DNA of 64,000 nt from the NCBI RefSeq assembly GCF_002994745.2, contig NC_037090.1, positions 9,173,501 to 9,237,500 on the forward strand. The letters are read 5' to 3'. This document shows, one piece after another, positions 24,003 to 34,312 of the stretch. Both the position numbers and the translations under genes were made by a program. The stretch is from Rosa chinensis. Its lineage: Eukaryota; Streptophyta; Magnoliopsida; Rosales; Rosaceae. The stretch's first letter is position 1, and every line of letters begins with the position of its first letter. The notes below the pieces were generated by a model. The model made no database searches and was not told where the DNA came from. It saw nothing but the letters and a program-made list of their open reading frames with translations.

Positions 24003-25478
24003 TCAATCGACTTCAATTGGGTTCACTAAACCAGTCCAAGTAGTCTCTACTAAGCAAGGTCCAGTTCCTGAGCTAAGAAGTAGTGCTTCCCAAGCTCTTG
24101 CCCCGGGCGCAACATTCTTGTCAACCATTTTCAGCAGCAAATCCATTGCTTTACAAACAAAACCCCTCTGGCACAACCCAAAGATAACATCATCATATGC
24201 CGAACAACAACGACAGAGAAACTTATCCGACATTTCCTCCATAAAGATACAAGCTTCATCAATGTCACCTTTACAAAACAGACCATCCAGCATAATTCTA
24301 TGTGTCTGCAAGTTTACCCCAACACCCTTTAAGGTCATCTCACTCACAAGCTCCTTCGCCCGACCCAGCTCCCCATTCTTACATAACGCCTTCAACAACA
24401 TGTTATAAGTAATCAAATTCGGCTTGCACCCCAACTCTTCCATACAAGTAATCATCTTTATTCCAGCTTCCACATTGTTCTGCTTACACAACCCATTTAT
24501 ATAAACATTGTAAGTACAAACATCAGGAACCAAACCCAACACAAGCAATTCATCGAACACCTTATCCGCATTCCTGTAATCCCCATCTGCAATAACCCCA
24601 TGTAAAACCATGGTATAACAAACAACATCAGGCTTCATTCCCTCCACTTTCATCTTCCCCAAAACCCTCAAAGCATCCAAACCCTTCCCCTGTTTCACCA
24701 AAAGCCTAATCACATTTGAATAGTCCATCATCCCAGCACAAAACCCAACTCTCTTCATTTCTTCCACAAAACCCACAACCTCCAAAGCAGCAAAACCCTC
24801 TTGCTCACACAATGATGACAGCACCAAAGAGCAAATCTTTACATCCAAATCATACCCATTTCTGATCATGCACTTCATTATCTCAATGGCATACCCAACC
24901 CTTCCAATTCCACACAATGCAGTGATTAAAATCCGAAAGCTCGACTCTTCTAGCCTAATCCCCATAGCTCGGCTGTTCAACAAAATCTGGGGCACCATTT
25001 TAAGACCTTCACTACTCCCACAAAGCACATACAACAAAGAATTGAGTGAAACGGCAGAAGGGTCACACCTGAACTTGGGAATCCTGTAGAAAACATCAAT
25101 GGCATCCCCAATTCGATTGGCACTGCCATAAAATCTAATCAGATTGGCGAAAATCGATTCGGGTGTGTGGAATTTTTCTACAGATTCAAGGCGGTCAAGA
25201 ACAGAAGGGATGCGGGTCAGTTGTGAGGTTTTAGTTAGGGTTTTGAGGACAAAGTCGTAAGCTTCAGGGGTTGGGTCAGAGTTGAAGGTTTTGAAAGAGT
25301 GGATGAGTGTGGAGAGAAGGTTTTGGGGTGGGTTTAGTGGGGAGTGTTTGAGGGTTTGGAGTGCTTGGTGTTGATTGAAGAGTGTGTGCCATTTGGTGTT
25401 GTAGGGTGAGACTGGCCATTTTCTGTGTTTTCTCAAGAAGAATTTGCTTCTGGGTGTGAGGGAAGAGGTTCTCACCAT
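24003..25478 (-). CDS. Pentatricopeptide repeat (PPR) protein, P class, 491 aa
   Basis: Intronless 491-residue reading frame with repeated 35-residue helical-hairpin units over roughly residues 140-450, for example VCTYNVYINGLCKQNNVEAG and LITYNMLLKALCKNGELGRA. P-class PPR proteins bind organellar RNA one base per repeat and affect stability, splicing or translation. No E, DYW or SMR domain is present. The N-terminus is basic and Ser/Thr-rich with RSKFFLRKHRKWPVSPYNTK, as in the group I remember as At2g38420-like mitochondrial PPR proteins; targeting is inferred. In two consecutive repeats residues 5 and 35 are N/N, and in the one before T/D, which under the published PPR code would favour G then pyrimidines. 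The first Met at 25478 is used because the frame runs from it to the C-terminus without other candidates upstream in frame. Two broken 3' copies lie just downstream. Confidence 0.92.
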   Translation of the reverse strand: MVRTSSLTPRSKFFLRKHRKWPVSPYNTKWHTLFNQHQALQTLKHSPLNPPQNLLSTLIHSFKTFNSDPTPEAYDFVLKTLTKTSQLTRIPSVLDRLESVEKFHTPESIFANLIRFYGSANRIGDAIDVFYRIPKFRCDPSAVSLNSLLYVLCGSSEGLKMVPQILLNSRAMGIRLEESSFRILITALCGIGRVGYAIEIMKCMIRNGYDLDVKICSLVLSSLCEQEGFAALEVVGFVEEMKRVGFCAGMMDYSNVIRLLVKQGKGLDALRVLGKMKVEGMKPDVVCYTMVLHGVIADGDYRNADKVFDELLVLGLVPDVCTYNVYINGLCKQNNVEAGIKMITCMEELGCKPNLITYNMLLKALCKNGELGRAKELVSEMTLKGVGVNLQTHRIMLDGLFCKGDIDEACIFMEEMSDKFLCRCCSAYDDVIFGLCQRGFVCKAMDLLLKMVDKNVAPGARAWEALLLSSGTGPCLVETTWTGLVNPIEVD

Positions 25479-26596
25479 TTTGTGTGGGATTAGAGATTGT
25501 TGGGAAATTTAATGGGGATAATCTGCTTGTTTCAGTTAGAGTCTCTGTAAGTACAATTCTTGTACGTATCGTATTGGCATTCCCATACAAAACTATGACA
25601 AAGTCCTTTACTGATCTCGGAGAGTCACAGGTAATTGCATCTGCATATGCATGGGATTGCAGTGTGTGTTGCAATCCCCGAGTCAGCTGTCAGTTTTATG
25701 TGGAGTCCGATTTTGGAAAGTTGGTTTTAGGTTTTATGTATTTATGTCTTTAAAAGATTTTTCTGAGTGTTAAAATCGTGGTGTTGATGCCTTAGGGTTT
25801 TTAGGACTTGTCTATTCCTAATTGATTTTCTTTAAGATTGATTGGATTTCTTATATGGAAAGTTACTTTCCTAATTAAAAGAGAATTAGGGTAGAATCTT
25901 GGTGGAGAGGTTTTTGCCGTGAGTGCTTGATATATTTCAGAAGATATGCATGGCAAAAACGTGCACTTTTGGTGAGGCAAGAATTTTGATAGAGTCTTGC
26001 ATGATTGTTTGAATTTTGTGTCTTCACAAAGAGTCATAACACTTGTTCCATGTATAAGCGTTGGTAATCATAGTTTCATATGCATCATACTTTCTCAAGA
26101 TCAGTAGAGAGACGGTGAAGAAAGAAGAACAAGATTTGAAGATTGATCAAGAGAAGGAGTTCAAGAACGAAGACAAACTTTGTATTAGATTTGGTGTGAA
26201 TCTTATAGCCAAGCTAGCGCTATTCAAAGTTTGTAAAAGAACATATCCTTTTCAATATGATGATCTTTATTTTGGGTTCTCAAGAGTAAGAGCCCCGCAG
26301 TGTTTTTAATCTCATATTTTGAGATTTTCACTGCGTAACCAAAAGTCTGGAGTTTGTTTCATTATTCATGATATTTGCCCAGTAGGGATTGATCCATATA
26401 CTGCAATCCCCATTCTCCAGAAACTTATGTTCCATCCTTGTATTTTCAGTCTCTTTGGATTTTGTGGTTCCCGCAATTTCTTGAATTTCTAGTCTGAGCT
26501 TTGAAACAGGTTCAAACACACACACTAATGACACTATAAGCGGAGCGAAATAGGTTCGGGTCCGCGGGGTGGGCGGTCTCTACCCGTATTTTTATT
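25479..26596. other. Intergenic, upstream of the PPR gene
   Basis: Would contain the PPR promoter, but I cannot pick out a TATA box with confidence. Small ORFs at 25801-26037 (-), 26061-26309 (+) and 26328-26534 (-) show no motif. A GC-rich stretch at 26550-26580 is too short to interpret. Confidence 0.4.
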
Positions 26597-26770
26597 TTTT
26601 CAAGTTTTTTTTTGAGAAGTTTCATTAAGGGACAAGCTCAGCGAGTCCAGAAAACCGAAGCCCAAAAACAGATACAAAGAAATGGAAGGCATTAACATCT
26701 CCATCTAGTTCCCAGTTAAACAAGGCATTCGAGAGTAAAGAGCCTGGACATAACCAGAAAATAGAAACAA

Positions 26771-27735
26771 TTAAACAGGAGGACAGGGGAGTCCATCAGT
26801 CTTAAGAACACGAAGCAAGGATGGTGGTGGCATACTAGCCCATCTGTGAAGACCCACCGTCCCTTTGGCAATCGAGGCCGCAGCATGGGCGGTTGCATTC
26901 GCTTCACGGGAAGTCCAACTCCAGCAAATCTCAGAGAATAGAAGACTCCTCCTCCTAATTTCTTCAATAAGAAGATAGGTAGTCCAATCTCTACTCTTCT
27001 TTTTTGATTGAATTTCTGAAATTATTTCTAAAGCATCAGATTCATCTATCACCTTTGAAAGGTTAAGATGCAATGCAGAATCAATTCCATCTAAATTTGC
27101 CTTTGCTTCTGCCAAAGATGCAGAACCAAAAAAAAAAGAGTAGCTTTCATAAAAAAGAGGGAATCATCTGTGAAGAAAAGGTGGGAAACCATAGGGCCCC
27201 TTCTACTCAGTTTGACACCTTTAATATTTCCAATAGATACAGCCTTGGTTAGTCTTAGTGAAATAACTTCACTAATAATCAAGAAGAGATAAGGTGAAAG
27301 GGGGTCTCCCTGTCTGAGACCCCTGCTAGGCTTGACAAAAGATCCCGGGCTTCCATTCAACACAATAGAGAAAGACACAGTTCATCACCAAAGTAACCCA
27401 TGTCTAGGAGAAACAAAGCGAAGTAAAGCAGCCTCCAGGAAATCCCATTCGACTCTGTCATATGCTTTGTTCATGTCTAGCTTTAGTCCAAATTCATGAT
27501 TTCCACCCTCTCTCTTTAAAAGAAGATAGTGATATGTTTCGCCTGCTAGCAAGATGTTGTGTTGAATTTGGCGATCCGGGACAAAAGCATTTTGGTTTGT
27601 TGAGATGATCTGGGGGAGGATTGCTTTTAGCCTGTTAGCTAGTAGCTTGGATAGTATCTTGTAGGAGTTGTTGCATAGGTTGATGGGCCTGAAGTACATG
27701 GTCTTCTCAGGGTTTAGGATCTTAGGAATCAGAAC
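26771..27735 (-). pseudogene. LINE-1 ORF2, C-terminal part (RT and RNase H remnants)
   Basis: Minus-strand frames give RT motifs FRPINLCNNSYKILSKLLAN, LKLDMNKAYDRVEWDFLEAA, GLRQGDPLSPYLFLI and HLFFTDDSLFF (the F/YxDD catalytic box). A jump near 27125 leads directly to RNase H-like ESDALEIISEI and SREANATAHAAASIAK. The RT thumb and zinc-binding (zf-RVT) region, about 1.5 kb in the second LINE, is absent. A frame break lies between 27378 and 27385. Confidence 0.85.
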
Positions 27736-28275
27736 TGTGGGAGTGGGAAAATTATGCTGGGCCTGCAATTAAGGCGATTAACTCCGAAGTTAGTATGGCG
27801 TTAAATTTCAGTCATGAATGCGGCGATTATTACGACAATAACTACGCACAATGATTATGATTATAAGTGCGTAATGAATGACTATCATAAATACGCAATG
27901 AATGACGGTAGTAAGTACACAATGATTAACTGTTATTAGTGCAGCAATAATTGTCATTATAAGTGTGTAAATAAATGCTGCCATCAAAGCAGAAATAATG
28001 GCGGCTTGTTCCCGAAGTAAGTCATCGCCTATATAAAGGAGGCTTGACGTCTAGGTAATCTATCGAATTCCAATTATCTCAACTCCACTACTAAGAAATG
28101 TACTGACTTAGGCATCGGAGCGTTTTCTGCAGGTACCCCCCTCCTCCTCGAGCCGACGGTCAAACTCCAGGTCAACACTCGAGGGAAGCTTCTCGATTGT
28201 TCCCAGGTCAGCTCCCGCTCCAGTCCGCATTAATTGTTGGGTCAAACTCCTCTACGAAATTTTTCACCTCCAACA
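27736..28275. repeat. LTR 1 (540 bp)
   Basis: Begins TGTGGGAGTGGG and ends CACCTCCAACA. A TATA box (ctatataaagga) at 28028-28039 is followed by a likely R region containing tgacttaggcatcggagcg. It has a run of six C at about 28136-28141 where the other two LTRs have seven. Confidence 0.92.
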
Positions 28276-28889
28276 AGTGGCACCGTCTGTGGGAAACACT
28301 TATCCCTAAAAAGTGATGGCGGGAGCTGCCCCTGATGGGATTCCATTTCTGTCACTAAGGACTGGGAGTGATGGAATACAAGCCTCGAAGTGACAAAAGT
28401 GTGGGTAACGTAGACTAGCGTTCTTTCCTTTAGTAATCATATTCTGACTTTTTCCTTTTATATTTGAAATATATTTGTGGTCAGTTGTTGAAATGTATGT
28501 GTCAAGCTGGTGGCCAGAGTAAATACCCAAGGCCGGTGGCCAAGGAGAATAAAATGTTGTTGATCAGATTCAAAGGGAAATGGGGGCAATTCCATGTCTC
28601 ATGCTGAAAATGAATCTTCGCCTAGAGGAAAGAATCGAGGCGGCCAGGGCCCGAGGAAATATTCAGGGCTGCCAGGGCCCGAGGAAAGATTCGGGGCGGC
28701 TAGGAAGGCCAGGGCCCGAGGAAAGAATCGGGGCGGCCAGGGCCTGAGGAAAGAATCGGGGCGGCCAAGGCTCGAGGAAAGAATCGGGACGGTCAGGGCT
28801 CGAGGAAATATTCAAGGCAAGATTTGAAGCAGCCAGAGAATGGAAATTTCCTCTTAGGATGAGTGTCCAAAGAGAAAATTTGGGGGCAT
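28276..28889. other. Internal region 1 of the triple-LTR element
   Basis: 614 bp. A plus-strand ORF at 28594-28827 (77 codons) is built from about six copies of a 30-bp unit around gaggaaagaatcggggcggc, giving a basic Arg/Gly-rich peptide with RGKNRGGQG repeats. It could be a nucleic-acid-binding remnant of gag, but it is too short and repetitive to assign. Confidence 0.75.
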
Positions 28890-29430
28890 TGTGGGAGTGG
28901 GAAAATTCTGCTGGGCCTGCAATTAAGGCGATTAACTCCGAAGTTAGTATGGCGTTAAATTTCAGTCATGAATGCGGCGATTATTACGACAATAACTACG
29001 CACAATGATTATGATTATAAGTGCGTAATGAATGACTATCATAAATACGCAATGAATGACGGTAGTAAGTACACAATGATTAACTGTTATTAGTGCAGCA
29101 ATAATTGTCATTATAAGTGTGTAAATAAATGCTGCCATCAAAGCAGAAATAATGGCGGCTTGTTCCCGAAGTAAGTCATCGCCTATATAAAGGAGGCTTG
29201 ACGTCTAGGTAATCTATCGAATTCCAATTATCTCAACTCCACTACTAAGAAATGTACTGACTTAGGCATCGGAGCGTTTTCTGCAGGTACCCCCCCTCCT
29301 CCTCGAGCCGACGGTCAAACTCCAGGTCAACACTCGAGGGAAGCTTCTCGATTGTTCCCAGGTCAGCTCCCGCTCCAGTCCGCATTAATTGTTGGGTCAA
29401 ACTCCTCTACGAAATTTTTCACCTCCAACA
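28890..29430. repeat. LTR 2 (middle, 541 bp)
   Basis: Near the 5' end it has attctgctgg as in LTR 3 (LTR 1 has attatgctgg). From about position 50 onward it matches LTR 1 at every site where LTR 1 and LTR 3 differ, apart from the C-run length. This mosaic is what unequal crossing-over within LTRs would give. Confidence 0.9.
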
Positions 29431-30044
29431 AGTGGCACCGTCTGTGGGAAACACTTATCCCTAAAAAGTGATGGCGGGAGCTGCCCCTGATGGGATTCCA
29501 TTTCTGTCACTAAGGACTGGGAGTGATGGAATACAAGCCTCGAAGTGACAAAAGTGTGGGTAACGTAGACTAGCGTTCTTTCCTTTAGTAATCATATTCT
29601 GACTTTTTCCTTTTATATTTGAAATATATTTGTGGTCAGTTGTTGAAATGTATGTGTCAAGCTGGTGGCCAGAGTAAATACCCAAGGCCGGTGGCCAAGG
29701 AGAATAAAATGTTGTTGATCAGATTCAAAGGGAAATGGGGGCAATTCCATGTCTCATGCTGAAAATGAATCTTCGCCTAGAGGAAAGAATCGAGGCGGCC
29801 AGGGCCCGAGGAAATATTCAGGGCTGCCAGGGCCCGAGGAAAGATTCGGGGCGGCTAGGAAGGCCAGGGCCCGAGGAAAGAATCGGGGCGGCCAGGGCCT
29901 GAGGAAAGAATCGGGGCGGCCAAGGCTCGAGGAAAGAATCGGGACGGTCAGGGCTCGAGGAAATATTCAAGGCAAGATTTGAAGCAGCCAGAGAATGGAA
30001 ATTTCCTCTTAGGATGAGTGTCCAAAGAGAAAATTTGGGGGCAT
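29431..30044. other. Internal region 2 of the triple-LTR element
   Basis: Appears identical to internal region 1; both ORFs translate to the same peptides. This implies a recent duplication. Confidence 0.85.
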
Positions 30045-30585
30045 TGTGGGAGTGGGAAAATTCTGCTGGGCCTGCAATTAAGGCGATTAACTCCGCAGTT
30101 AGTATGACGTTAAATTTCAGTCATGAATGCGGCGATTATTACGACAATAACTACGCACAATGATTATGATTATAAGTGCGTAATGAATGACTATCATAAA
30201 TACGCAATGAATGACGGTAGTAAGTACACAATGATTAACTGTTATTAGTGCAGCAATAATTGTCATTATAAGTGTGTAAATAAATGCTGCCATCAAAGCA
30301 GAAATAATGGCGGCTTGTTCCCGAAGTAAGTCATCGCCTATATAAAGGAAGCTTGACGTCCAGGTAATCCATCGAATTCCAATTATCTCAACTCCACTAC
30401 TAAGAAACGTACTGACTTAGGCATCGGAGGGTTTTCTGCAGGTACCCCCCCTCCTCCTCGAGCCGACGGTCAAACTCCAGGTCAACACTCGAGGGAAGCT
30501 TCTCGATTGTTCCCAGGTCAGCTCCCGCTCCAGTCCGCATTAATTGTTGGGTCAAACTCCTTTACGAAATTTTTCACCTCCAACA
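30045..30585. repeat. LTR 3 (541 bp)
   Basis: Differs from LTR 1 at about nine sites, for example tccgcagttagtatgacg against tccgaagttagtatggcg and gcatcggaggg against gcatcggagcg. Ends CACCTCCAACA at 30585, followed by the AGAAC duplication. Confidence 0.9.
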
Positions 30586-30590
30586 AGAAC

Positions 30591-32140
30591 GATGTGCGTT
30601 TTGTTTAGAGCCCCAAGTCTAATTCTATTTACCTCAAAGTCCCTGGATGTAGCCCAAACAATCTCATTTACAATGCTCCAATACTTATGATAGAAAAGAC
30701 CCAGGAATCCATCGGATCCTATTGGTTTCAAAGCTTCGAGTTGGTAGGCAGCCTCTTTTTCTTCCTCAAGGTTGAAGGGACATGTTAAATTGTCATTCAT
30801 ATAATTGGAAACCAACTGATCAACCCCCAAAAGAGCATCACCCCATGGACGAGTGCCCTGACTATAGAAGAGATTCTTAAATTGGACTTCAAATTCTCTC
30901 ATGATAATCCTTTCTCCGATCACCTAAACCCCATCATCGTTCTGGACCCAAGAATTTGATTCCTTTGTCTATGATGAATAGTAAAAAGGTGGGAAAAGTG
31001 TGAGTTGGAATCGCCAACTTTTAGCCAGTGTACCCTAGATCGTTGGTGCCAATATTGCTCATCAATCCTCTACAACGAACTTAATCTGTTGGTAATCTCT
31101 AGTTGTTGTTCAATGCTTGTGAAAGGAGCAGAGGCTTGAAGGTCCTCAAGATCAATAAGACAGCTTTTGATCTCTGAATGTGTGCATTTGGGATATCGAG
31201 ATTTACTCTATTTACTCAACTTGACCTTGCATCTGGATAAATTAGAGGGACCATAAGGAGACGTTTGAAGAGATAACATAATTCTTCCAATTATCCTTAA
31301 TTATAGCTTGACAATCTAGGTATTCAGCCCAATGTGCCTCAAACTTGAAAGATGGTTTCGGCTTAATAATAACATGATTGATTTCAAAAAGGAGTGGATT
31401 ATGATTTGACCCCACCTTAGTCAGATGAGTCAACATGGAATCTGGCCAAGATAATAGCCAATTCTCATCCAGTAGACTGCGATAAAGCCTTTCATGTAGG
31501 ATAACTTCTCCATCCACTTTCCTAACCCAAGTAAAACTCTATCCCTTGAACCAAATATCTTAAAGCAAATTTGAGTTCTGGAAATCTCTTAAAGAAATTC
31601 TTCGATTTGAATCCCCAGTAGCTCCACCTTCTTTTTCATGTTGACTCACTAGCTCGTTCATGTCTCCTATAGCCAGCCATGGTGTCCCATCTTTCCAATT
31701 CCTGTCATTCCAAGAAAGCCAGAAGTCTTCCTTATCTTCATTGTAGGGGGGATGTATATCCAGGTGATCCTGAACCGAGTTTATCCGGGCTTGGTAACCA
31801 TGGTGTCAATGAAGTGCTTTGAGTGGTTCTTGATTTCGACAAAAAATTCAGGTTTCCACCATAGATTGAGTCCACCAAATGTGTTAATGGGTTCAACGTT
31901 GAACCCCTTATAGTAACTAAAACGTCTTCGAATGTTATTAACAAAATGGCCATTCTGATGTGTCTCCGAAAGAAAAATAAACAAAGGACTATGAGATTGG
32001 GTTACTTCCCTTAAGGTTTGTACTGTCAAAGACTTCCCCAAGCCTTGACAGTTCCAAGAGATGTAATTCATTGATCCCTTGCAGCTGAATTTGGGCAGCC
32101 ACCACAACCCTGGAGGTAGGTTAAATCCTCCATACCTTCT
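30591..32140 (-). pseudogene. LINE-1 ORF2, N-terminal part (endonuclease and start of RT)
   Basis: The minus strand starts near 32070 with MNYISWNCQGLGKSLTVQTL, the AP-endonuclease start, then LFIFLSETHQNGHFV. After frame breaks come LHERLYRSLLDENWLLSWP and FEAHWAEY (31242-31517). The pre-RT region (30591-30923) ends in NKTHIVL, which continues across the LTR insertion into IPKILNPEKT at 27735. At least three frame disruptions occur. Confidence 0.85.
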
Positions 32141-33051
32141 TTCAAAGAAAACATAGCACCATGGTTACAAATATCATTTTCTGAGATACCAGATCCAACA
32201 TTTATATTAGTGGAGCTATCAGACAAGAAAGAATCCCTGCTTGTTCCTGCTCGAAAGCCTCTGCCTCTCTTTCCTTCCCTTATTCCAACCACCGATTTAA
32301 CCTTAATAAGCTCAGCATCCTCCTGCTTCTCTTCTTTCCCCTTCCTCTGCCCCTACCTCTCTCTCTTATACTACCCATTAACAGCTCAGGACTGTAGATC
32401 TTTTTTGCCTATTTGTTCTGAGAGGAAGCACCTCTACCCTCACAATGAAGCAAGCATGTTTTTTGTTTCTGATCTGAGGGAGGAGAGTCAGGAGATGGTG
32501 AGCGATTTTCAAAGAGGTGGGAGCTGGTATAGTAGTGGTGGGCTCACTTTCAGTATCTATGTAGCCCGAGACAGGAAACATTGGATTTGCTCCAAAAAAA
32601 TCCTCCTTGTTCTTGAAAACCCAAGGGTATGCATTGAGGTTCGGCCTAAGAATTGGGCTTAATGCTCAGCCCAGTCAAAGCAACGGTAATATTCCCATTT
32701 CGATACATAGAGCCATGTGTGTCCGGATCCTACATGTCAATCCATTTCTTTTGAATTTTTTTCTCACGCCTTACCGGGAGTTGAGGCTTGGATGAGCCAT
32801 CGCTGTCTAGCCTAGAGCAGAGTTCAAACTGAGACTTGTCCTTAACGCAAGCAGCTTTAGTCATATCAGGGCTGACACCCATGTATTTGAATTTGTTTGA
32901 TATCTCTTTCCTACTTCGTCAGAATATACCGATCGTCGGAGCATAGGGAAATTCCGGTGGAAAGTGTGCTTTAGTACACCGTCTTTGGGAGAGGTTTTAC
33001 AACCAGGTTATCATCATAGACAACCCCCACTTTCAACAAGATAGGATTTAC

Positions 33052-33696
33052 TTAGTATTTGCATGCAGTAATCATATGGCCAAGTCTTCCACATTTGAAG
33101 TAGAAGCATTTCAAATTCTCATATCTAAGTTTGATCTTTGTCTTCAAGGAGTTAGTTCTTGGAATTTGGCAAAAAGTTGTAAGTGGTCCTCTAGCATCAA
33201 AATCCACTCTTAGTCTGAGAAACCCTCGATTACCAGAAACTAAGGGATCCTCAACTTCAATGACAGAGCCCAATAAGTTGCCCAGCTTCTTGCCATTAGC
33301 CACAGAGATCTGGTCTATTGGGATCCTATGTGCATGTATCCAAAAGGTAGCATGTACGGTAGGGATTGATGTCATCAAATGAGTGAAAAGAGGGCCAATG
33401 GCACACAGTAAAGCAGTATCCCTTGATATTCTAGGGGCAACAGTTAGAGAGTGAACATTCTTCTGAATTTTGATGATTCTGATTTGGCCTAGAGCTTTCC
33501 AAATGCTTATCAGGACTGCCTTGACTCCTCTCAGCCCGGGCTCTTCATCAGCAATAAGTATGCCTATAAGATTGATCCCATATTTGAAATCTATGAAATC
33601 AACACTACTCTCGAAGTTAATGGACAGAGCCTCAATGATTTCCTCATCATCAAAAGGAATCTCTTCACCAATGTTTGAAGAAGAAGAAGCCATCAT
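33052..33696 (-). pseudogene. LINE-1 ORF1 (DUF4283 and zinc knuckle), partial
   Basis: The 214-codon frame begins MMASSSSNIGEEIPFDDEEI and contains the DUF4283-type region and RFLRLRVDFDARGPL-like text (here GFLRLRVDFDARGPL). It ends in a zinc knuckle, FYFKCGRLGHMITACKY. The second LINE has FCFNCGRLGHVSTSCKH, so the first Cys of the CX2CX4HX4C knuckle is replaced by Tyr. The equivalent of LINE-2's FSIRHWPKYHS segment is missing around the LTVAPRISRD region. Probably non-functional. Confidence 0.8.
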
Positions 33697-34071
33697 TGAA
33701 TAAAAAGAGACTGTGCTCTTAACAAACCACTAGAGGGAACAAAACTACTAACAGTAGATGGAAATATTGACTGAGCCTAAAGTAAACAGGGAACTAACAA
33801 ATAGCATATATGGACTAGGTATGGAAAAGACAGCAAGCATAGGGTCAAGAATCTGACTCTTTTTAGGTTCAAAACTCCAAATGAGTTGAACCAAAGCACA
33901 GAGAAGATTGCTCCCTTCGTGGAGTTATCAATTCCATCTAGTCGCATGAATGAAAGTATCGAGTTGTTTGTAATTGTTTGCTAGATTCAGGCAAGTTGGG
34001 CAGGGGAGATGGGGTTCTTAATTCTAGTGAGAGGGGAGACATTATCTCTCTAGCTTTTTCTCCTCTTTAAC

Positions 34072-34112
34072 TTGTACCACTTTTTTTTTTTTTTTTTGAA
34101 AGGTTGTACCAC
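34072..34112. repeat. Poly(T) micro-insertion flanked by TTGTACCAC
   Basis: TTGTACCAC at 34072-34080 and again at 34104-34112 flank only a T-run plus gaaagg. This looks like a LINE insertion that copied little more than the poly(A) tail, or slippage next to the LINE-2 target. Confidence 0.45.
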
Positions 34113-34312
34113 TTTTTTTTTTTTGGAAATGGATATTTCTCATTAAGGGCAGAGCCTAAGCAAGAGACCACAACAAAGTAGCTGTGGCCCAGGAAGCATA
34201 CAACTAAGAAAGGAATAATTGCCAACTAAGTCCGACAAGGACATAGAAACTGGAAGCAAACCCAGAAAAAATAAAAATAAAAATGCCAATGAAACCAGAA
34301 AAAAGAAACCAG

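Larger units (their letters stand above)
27736..30585. mobile_element. Non-autonomous LTR element with three LTRs and two internal regions
   Basis: Three near-identical LTRs (27736-28275, 28890-29430, 30045-30585) alternate with two 614-bp internal regions (28276-28889, 29431-30044). The whole is flanked by the 5-bp duplication AGAAC (27731-27735 and 30586-30590). Each internal region opens with a primer-binding-site-like sequence (agtggcaccgtctgtggg) and ends with a purine tract (aaatttgggggca). Neither carries gag, protease, integrase or RT. The PBS type is one common next to Gypsy-like plant LTRs. It inserted into the RT of LINE-1, between codons for THIVL and IPK. Confidence 0.92.
26597..34071 (-). 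mobile_element. L1-type LINE (LINE-1 of this window), disrupted
   Basis: The poly(A) end is at about 26597 (T-run at 26600-26610 on plus). ORF1 is at 33052-33696 and ORF2 pieces run down to 26771. The order ORF1, endonuclease, reverse transcriptase, RNase H is that of plant L1 LINEs. An LTR element (27736-30585) sits inside the reverse transcriptase, and a separate deletion removes the segment between the RT catalytic motif and RNase H near 27125. Multiple frame breaks show it is dead. The 5' end is placed approximately; I found no clear target duplication. Confidence 0.85.

Noticed and set aside
27736..30585. Could the repeated units be a CRISPR-like or satellite array?
   Set aside because: Units begin TG and end CA, have a PBS-like site and purine tract, and share a single 5-bp target duplication, so an LTR element fits fully.
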